From: Fictibacillus solisalsi
GTDB lineage: Bacteria; Bacillota; Bacilli; Bacillales; Fictibacillaceae
Assembly (NCBI RefSeq): GCF_900103485.1
Contig: NZ_FNHW01000001.1
Span: 1,213,418 to 1,277,417 of the forward strand
Reading direction: 5' to 3'
Length of the DNA stretch: 64,000 nucleotides
Shown: piece after piece, positions 63,887 through 64,000 of the stretch
Position numbering within the stretch: the first letter of the stretch is position 1
How the letters are laid out: each line of letters starts with the position of its first letter
Position numbers and translations under genes: made by a program
Notes under the pieces: model-generated
The model's input: the letters and a program-made list of their open reading frames with translations, nothing else
The model's database searches: none
Told to the model about the DNA's origin: nothing

Positions 63887-64000
63887 TGAATCAATTGAAA
63901 GGAAAGCACTAAGGAAAATCATTGAAAACCGTTTTCCTGATCTTGAGATTGCTGCTGAAGCGGCAAATGGCAAAATGGCAGTGGAGCTGGCAGAAAAGCA
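63864..64000 (+). CDS. Response regulator, N-terminal part (cut by window end)
   Basis: TTG 63864 follows GGAGGAGGGTG and opens a frame beginning MKAIIVDDESIERKALRKII, the receiver-domain start with the acidic DDE cluster. It overlaps the end of the kinase gene by 23 bases and runs off the window after 45 codons. By context it should be a YesN-type regulator with a C-terminal AraC DNA-binding domain, but that part is not visible. Confidence 0.88.
   Translation, partial: MKAIIVDDESIERKALRKIIENRFPDLEIAAEAANGKMAVELAEK

Overview
The window reads as ordinary core chromosome of a spore-forming, low-to-moderate-GC Firmicute of the family Bacillaceae. Many proteins are recognisable relatives of Bacillus subtilis genes (KapB, NadE, Dat, YppC/YppG, Pit, FabL, YojN/YojO, squalene-hopene/sporulenol cyclase, KipI/KipA/YcsF/YcsG, DctB/S/R/P, OdhA/OdhB, YhfW, Ggt). 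Ribosome binding sites are strong GGAGG types, GTG and TTG starts are common, and the S-box, T-box, cre and sigma-B-like signals are those of this group. I see no rRNA, prophage, insertion sequence or CRISPR array; the only structural RNA gene is one tRNA-Pro.

Layout. 1-7.4 kb: tail of an upstream gene, a small unknown gene with kapB, nadE, dat, a DUF502 membrane protein, yppC/yppG, and the DUF47-pit phosphate operon. 7.7-14.7 kb: tRNA-Pro(GGG), an SGNH hydrolase, a triterpenoid cyclase, a fructosamine-kinase-like protein, a DUF2238 protein, proC, a cysteine dioxygenase and a SleB/CwlJ-type cell-wall hydrolase. 14.7-24.7 kb: UspA, a SAM-riboswitch-controlled metX, a DHA2 drug exporter with its own operators, fabL, the yojN-yojO ATPase/VWA pair, an APH-family kinase and a MATE exporter. 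24.7-31.1 kb: aromatic amino acid synthesis, with DAHP synthase/chorismate mutase on the minus strand and a tyrosine T-box-controlled aroC-aroB-tyrA-aroA operon on the plus strand. 31.2-42.8 kb: a YkpA-type ABC-F protein, the 5-oxoprolinase cluster pxpB-pxpC-pxpA with an NRAMP-like transporter and a thioredoxin-like protein, rarD, and odhA-odhB. 42.9-49.6 kb: a DUF2584-like protein, a solitary MurE-like ligase and the C4-dicarboxylate system dctB/dctS-dctR/dctP. 49.6-64 kb: small stress-type genes, recQ, a secreted NlpC/P60 hydrolase, a Rieske oxidoreductase, gamma-glutamyl metabolism genes, a CBS-ACT protein, a secreted M1 peptidase, a frameshifted small membrane gene, and a membrane-anchored sugar-binding protein with a YesM-type kinase and the start of its response regulator.

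How parts work together. Several units can be read as circuits: the T-box senses uncharged tRNA-Tyr to drive shikimate and tyrosine synthesis; the S-box senses SAM to control methionine synthesis; DctB/DctS/DctR should sense C4-dicarboxylates to switch on DctP, which also carries CcpA-type sites; the pxp cluster probably imports and hydrolyses 5-oxoproline; and the last three genes form an apparent extracellular sugar-sensing cascade. The points most worth a second look are the MurE paralogue lacking the usual amino-acid-selecting motif, the NRAMP-like transporter lacking the metal-binding motif, the divergent sigma-B-like promoter pair serving two tiny charged proteins, the TetR-type operators on the DHA2 exporter, and WalR/PhoP-like repeats in front of pit and the NlpC/P60 gene. 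All similarity statements come from recall of family features; no database search was run.
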